From: CBDUEV01 sp965366365
Lineage (GTDB): Bacteria > Actinomycetota > Acidimicrobiia > Spongiisociales > JAENVV01
Length of the DNA stretch: 7,564 nt
Assembly: GCA_965366365.1 (NCBI GenBank)
Contig: CBDUEV010000105.1
Location: forward strand, 1-7,564
Reading direction: 5' to 3'
In this document: positions 5,759 through 7,564 of the stretch, piece by piece
Layout: the number at the start of each line of letters is the position of its first letter
Position numbering within the stretch: position 1 is the first letter of the stretch
Notes under the pieces: model-generated
Seen by the model: only the letters and a program-made list of their open reading frames with translations
Told to the model about the DNA's origin: nothing
Databases searched by the model: none
Translations under genes and position numbers: made by a program

Positions 5759-6781
5759 GTGACATCCTCCCCCAGCCCCGACGAGACGCCCGACAGAGGG
5801 CCCGGTCATCCTCCCACCGACTGGCCAGCTGTTTCCGTGGTCATTCCGGTTCGCAACGGGGCCGGTTCCATCGGGGCGGCCATCGAGAGTTGTCTCGCTC
5901 AGGACTACGAAGGACCGATCGAGGTGGTGGTCGGCGACGGCAGGAGCACCGACACCACCCGGGCGGTCGTCGAGTCCTTCCAGGACATGGGTGTCAGGCT
6001 GGTCGACAACCCCACCGGTCTCACCCCCGCCGGACTCAACGCGGCGATTGCCGCCGCTCACGGTGACGTCATTGTCCGGTGCGATGCCCATTCCCGCCTA
6101 CCCGCTGATTACGTGCGACGCGCCGTCGAAATCCTCGACCAGACAGGCGCCGACAACGTCGGCGGCATCCAGCGAGCGGTTGGGGTGTCTCTGGTGCAAC
6201 GAGCCATCGCCCTGGCGATGACCTCTCGTATTGGCGTTGGAGATGCGCGATTCCACTACGGCGGCTCGGCCGGACCGACGGACACCGTCTATTTGGGGGT
6301 CTTCCGCAGAGAGGCGTTGGATCGGGTGGGGCTCTTCGACGAGACCTTGCACCGCAATCAGGACTACGAACTCAATCACCGGATCCGCGCAACCGGCGGC
6401 GTGGTCTTCTTCCATCCGGACCTGGCGGTCGAGTACGCGCCTCGGCGAACGTTTCGCCGACTCTGGTCGCAGTACTACGAATACGGGCATTGGAAGCTGC
6501 GAGTTCTCCGACGCCACCCTCGCTCGCTTCGTCTCCGGCAGCTGGCTCCGCCCCTCCTGGTCGTGGGCTTGATCGGCTCCGGCGTCCTGGCGGTTGTCGG
6601 GAGACCCGGATATGCGCTGGTGATCCCGGCGGCGTGGCTCGGGGCCCTGCTTGCGGCCGGACTGGTCACGGTGGTGCGCACGAGGGAACCAGCCGCACTA
6701 CTCATGCCCGTCGCCGTCGGGATCATGCACCTCTCGTGGGGTCTCGGGTTTCTCGGAGCGGCGGTTCGCCTGCTTCGCTGA
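5759..6781 (+). CDS. Family 2 glycosyltransferase, ExoA-like, with C-terminal membrane helices
   Basis: This enzyme should add a sugar from a nucleotide sugar to a lipid-linked glycan at the inner face of the membrane. It has 340 residues from GTG 5759. A GT-A domain spans about 24-250: VSVVIPVRN (25-33), VVVGDGRSTDTT (56-67), the DxD-like RCDAHS (107-112), NVGG (133-136), DTVYLGVFRRE (175-185) and RNQDYELNHRIR (199-210), which carries the likely catalytic Asp202. The YAPR and QYYEYGHWKLRVLRRHP segments (226-254) and this motif order resemble the succinoglycan enzyme ExoA and relatives. Three membrane helices follow at about 262-280, 285-306 and 311-338. An in-frame ATG at 5657 exists but would overlap the divergent gene by 77 bases and add non-conserved sequence, so GTG 5759 is preferred. 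No strong ribosome site precedes it. The sugar used is unknown. Confidence 0.92.
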   Translation: MTSSPSPDETPDRGPGHPPTDWPAVSVVIPVRNGAGSIGAAIESCLAQDYEGPIEVVVGDGRSTDTTRAVVESFQDMGVRLVDNPTGLTPAGLNAAIAAAHGDVIVRCDAHSRLPADYVRRAVEILDQTGADNVGGIQRAVGVSLVQRAIALAMTSRIGVGDARFHYGGSAGPTDTVYLGVFRREALDRVGLFDETLHRNQDYELNHRIRATGGVVFFHPDLAVEYAPRRTFRRLWSQYYEYGHWKLRVLRRHPRSLRLRQLAPPLLVVGLIGSGVLAVVGRPGYALVIPAAWLGALLAAGLVTVVRTREPAALLMPVAVGIMHLSWGLGFLGAAVRLLR

Positions 6782-6789
6782 AGGCCGCT
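6757..6789. terminator. Weak inverted repeat at the convergent gene ends
   Basis: AGCGGC (6757-6762) pairs with GCCGCT (6784-6789) around a 21-base loop. It spans the stop of the family 2 glycosyltransferase gene (6781) and reaches into the stop of the family 4 gene (6788). There is no T-run on either strand. It could act as a weak bidirectional or Rho-assisted end, but the stem is short and chance is likely. Confidence 0.2.
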
Positions 6790-7564
6790 ACAAGCCCCGG
6801 TAGAACGCTCTCACCGCCTCGGCCGGCCATCCGAACTCTCTCCGGATCGCCGGCGCTTCCCGGCGGGCCGCGGCCAGGAGTTCGTCGTCCCGATAGGCGG
6901 ACGCCACTTCGGCCTTCCACGCGGTCTCGTCGGCGGCCGGGACCAGTCGCACACCGGGGCGGCCGCCCGCCACCGTCCGAGTACCGGGCAGATCCGAGGC
7001 GACCACCGGGATGCCGAGGGCGAGGTACTCCAGCACCTTGGTGGGAAGGGATTGGCGGTAGTTGGGGATGTCGTCGAGCGGTGAAAGGGCCAGACGAGCC
7101 CGACCCAACATCTCCATGGCCTCGGGGTGGGGAAGGCGGCCCGTCAGAGTGAGAGTCACCCCGAGTCGCCGCGCCGCCCGCTCCAAAGCCTCGGCCAGGT
7201 CGTCGTCGCACGGTCCGATCATCACCAGTCCGCCGGTCGGAGCCGCTGCCGAGGCGGCGACCACCGCCAGCAGGGCGCCTCGTTGGGGTGTGATGTCACC
7301 GACATAGGCGATGGCCCCGGACCCCGCCGACTTCGCCTCCGGGGCTGGGAGCTCGGGGAGCCCGTCGAGGCTCGGGAAGTTGGGGAACACGGGATGCGGG
7401 TTGCGGAAGAGGCCGGCGTAGCCGGCTTCTGCGAGGGTGACGGGCATCGAGCGTTCCGACCGGTGCAGCAGAAGGGCGGCCAGTTTGGCCACCGAGCCCC
7501 GCAGGGCGACCCACTCCTTGGTGGCGATCTGGTGAGGGATGTGCTCATGGACGTCGAACACCAC
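6788..7564 (-). CDS. Family 4 (group 1) glycosyltransferase, C-terminal part
   Basis: This is a partial gene whose 5' end lies beyond the window; 259 codons including the stop are visible. The first visible residues, VFDVHEHIP, match an internal segment typical of GT-B enzymes (the end of the N-terminal Rossmann domain), so the GTG at the window edge is not the true start. The C-terminal donor-binding domain runs from about residue 83 (AIAYVGDITPQRG), through TLTGRLPHPEAMEMLGRA (139-156), to YRQSLPTKVLEYLALG (169-184) and IPVVASDLPG (185-194). Glu179 is the second Glu of the usual EX7E motif; the first position appears to be Gln171. The enzyme probably transfers a sugar in glycan or glycolipid assembly. 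It is convergent with the family 2 gene, with 6 bases between stops. Confidence 0.88.
   Translation of the reverse strand: MVFDVHEHIPHQIATKEWVALRGSVAKLAALLLHRSERSMPVTLAEAGYAGLFRNPHPVFPNFPSLDGLPELPAPEAKSAGSGAIAYVGDITPQRGALLAVVAASAAAPTGGLVMIGPCDDDLAEALERAARRLGVTLTLTGRLPHPEAMEMLGRARLALSPLDDIPNYRQSLPTKVLEYLALGIPVVASDLPGTRTVAGGRPGVRLVPAADETAWKAEVASAYRDDELLAAARREAPAIRREFGWPAEAVRAFYRGL

Noticed and set aside
5694..5765. A 23-residue minus-strand leader frame starting at ATG 5765 after GGGGGAGG
   Set aside because: The ribosome-like site touches the ATG with no spacing, the frame overlaps the start of the membrane protein gene, and the peptide has no leader-like residue run.

Overview
The window is GC-rich throughout and gene-dense, with almost no intergenic DNA and frequent GTG or TTG starts. 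Protein content and codon use suggest a high-GC Gram-positive, most likely an Actinomycetota lineage (perhaps Acidimicrobiia-like). That placement is an inference by eye, because no rRNA or marker gene is present. Eight protein-coding genes are supported. No RNA gene, mobile element, CRISPR array or long repeat was seen, and no gene-free stretch approaches 300 bases.

Positions 5733 down to 34 (minus strand) look like one tightly packed six-gene transcription unit. In transcription order it holds: a polytopic membrane protein of unknown function; a PduO-type cob(I)alamin adenosyltransferase; leucyl aminopeptidase PepA; a membrane polyprenyl glycosylphosphotransferase; a small protein of unknown function resembling DUF6941; and a MoeB/ThiF-type adenylyltransferase with an N-terminal rhodanese domain. 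The first two junctions are 4-base stop/start overlaps (GTGA and ATGA). The later gaps are 38, 3 and about 39 bases. The unit mixes cofactor metabolism, peptide turnover and the first step of surface-glycan assembly.

Positions 5759-6781 (plus strand) encode an ExoA-like family 2 glycosyltransferase, divergent from the operon. The intergenic space is only 25 bases and contains a palindromic GTATAC that could serve as an overlapping -10 element in both directions. From 6788 to the window edge, on the minus strand and convergent with the family 2 enzyme, lies the C-terminal part of a family 4 (group 1) glycosyltransferase whose start is outside the window.

The glycosylphosphotransferase, which would load the first sugar phosphate onto a lipid carrier, and the two glycosyltransferases suggest that the window sits at the edge of an exopolysaccharide or cell-surface glycan locus, with housekeeping genes mixed in. 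I do not see a clearly new biological system. The least explained items are the membrane protein with a GHWYL motif, the DUF6941-like protein placed between glycan and sulfur-carrier genes, and the compact divergent start region.
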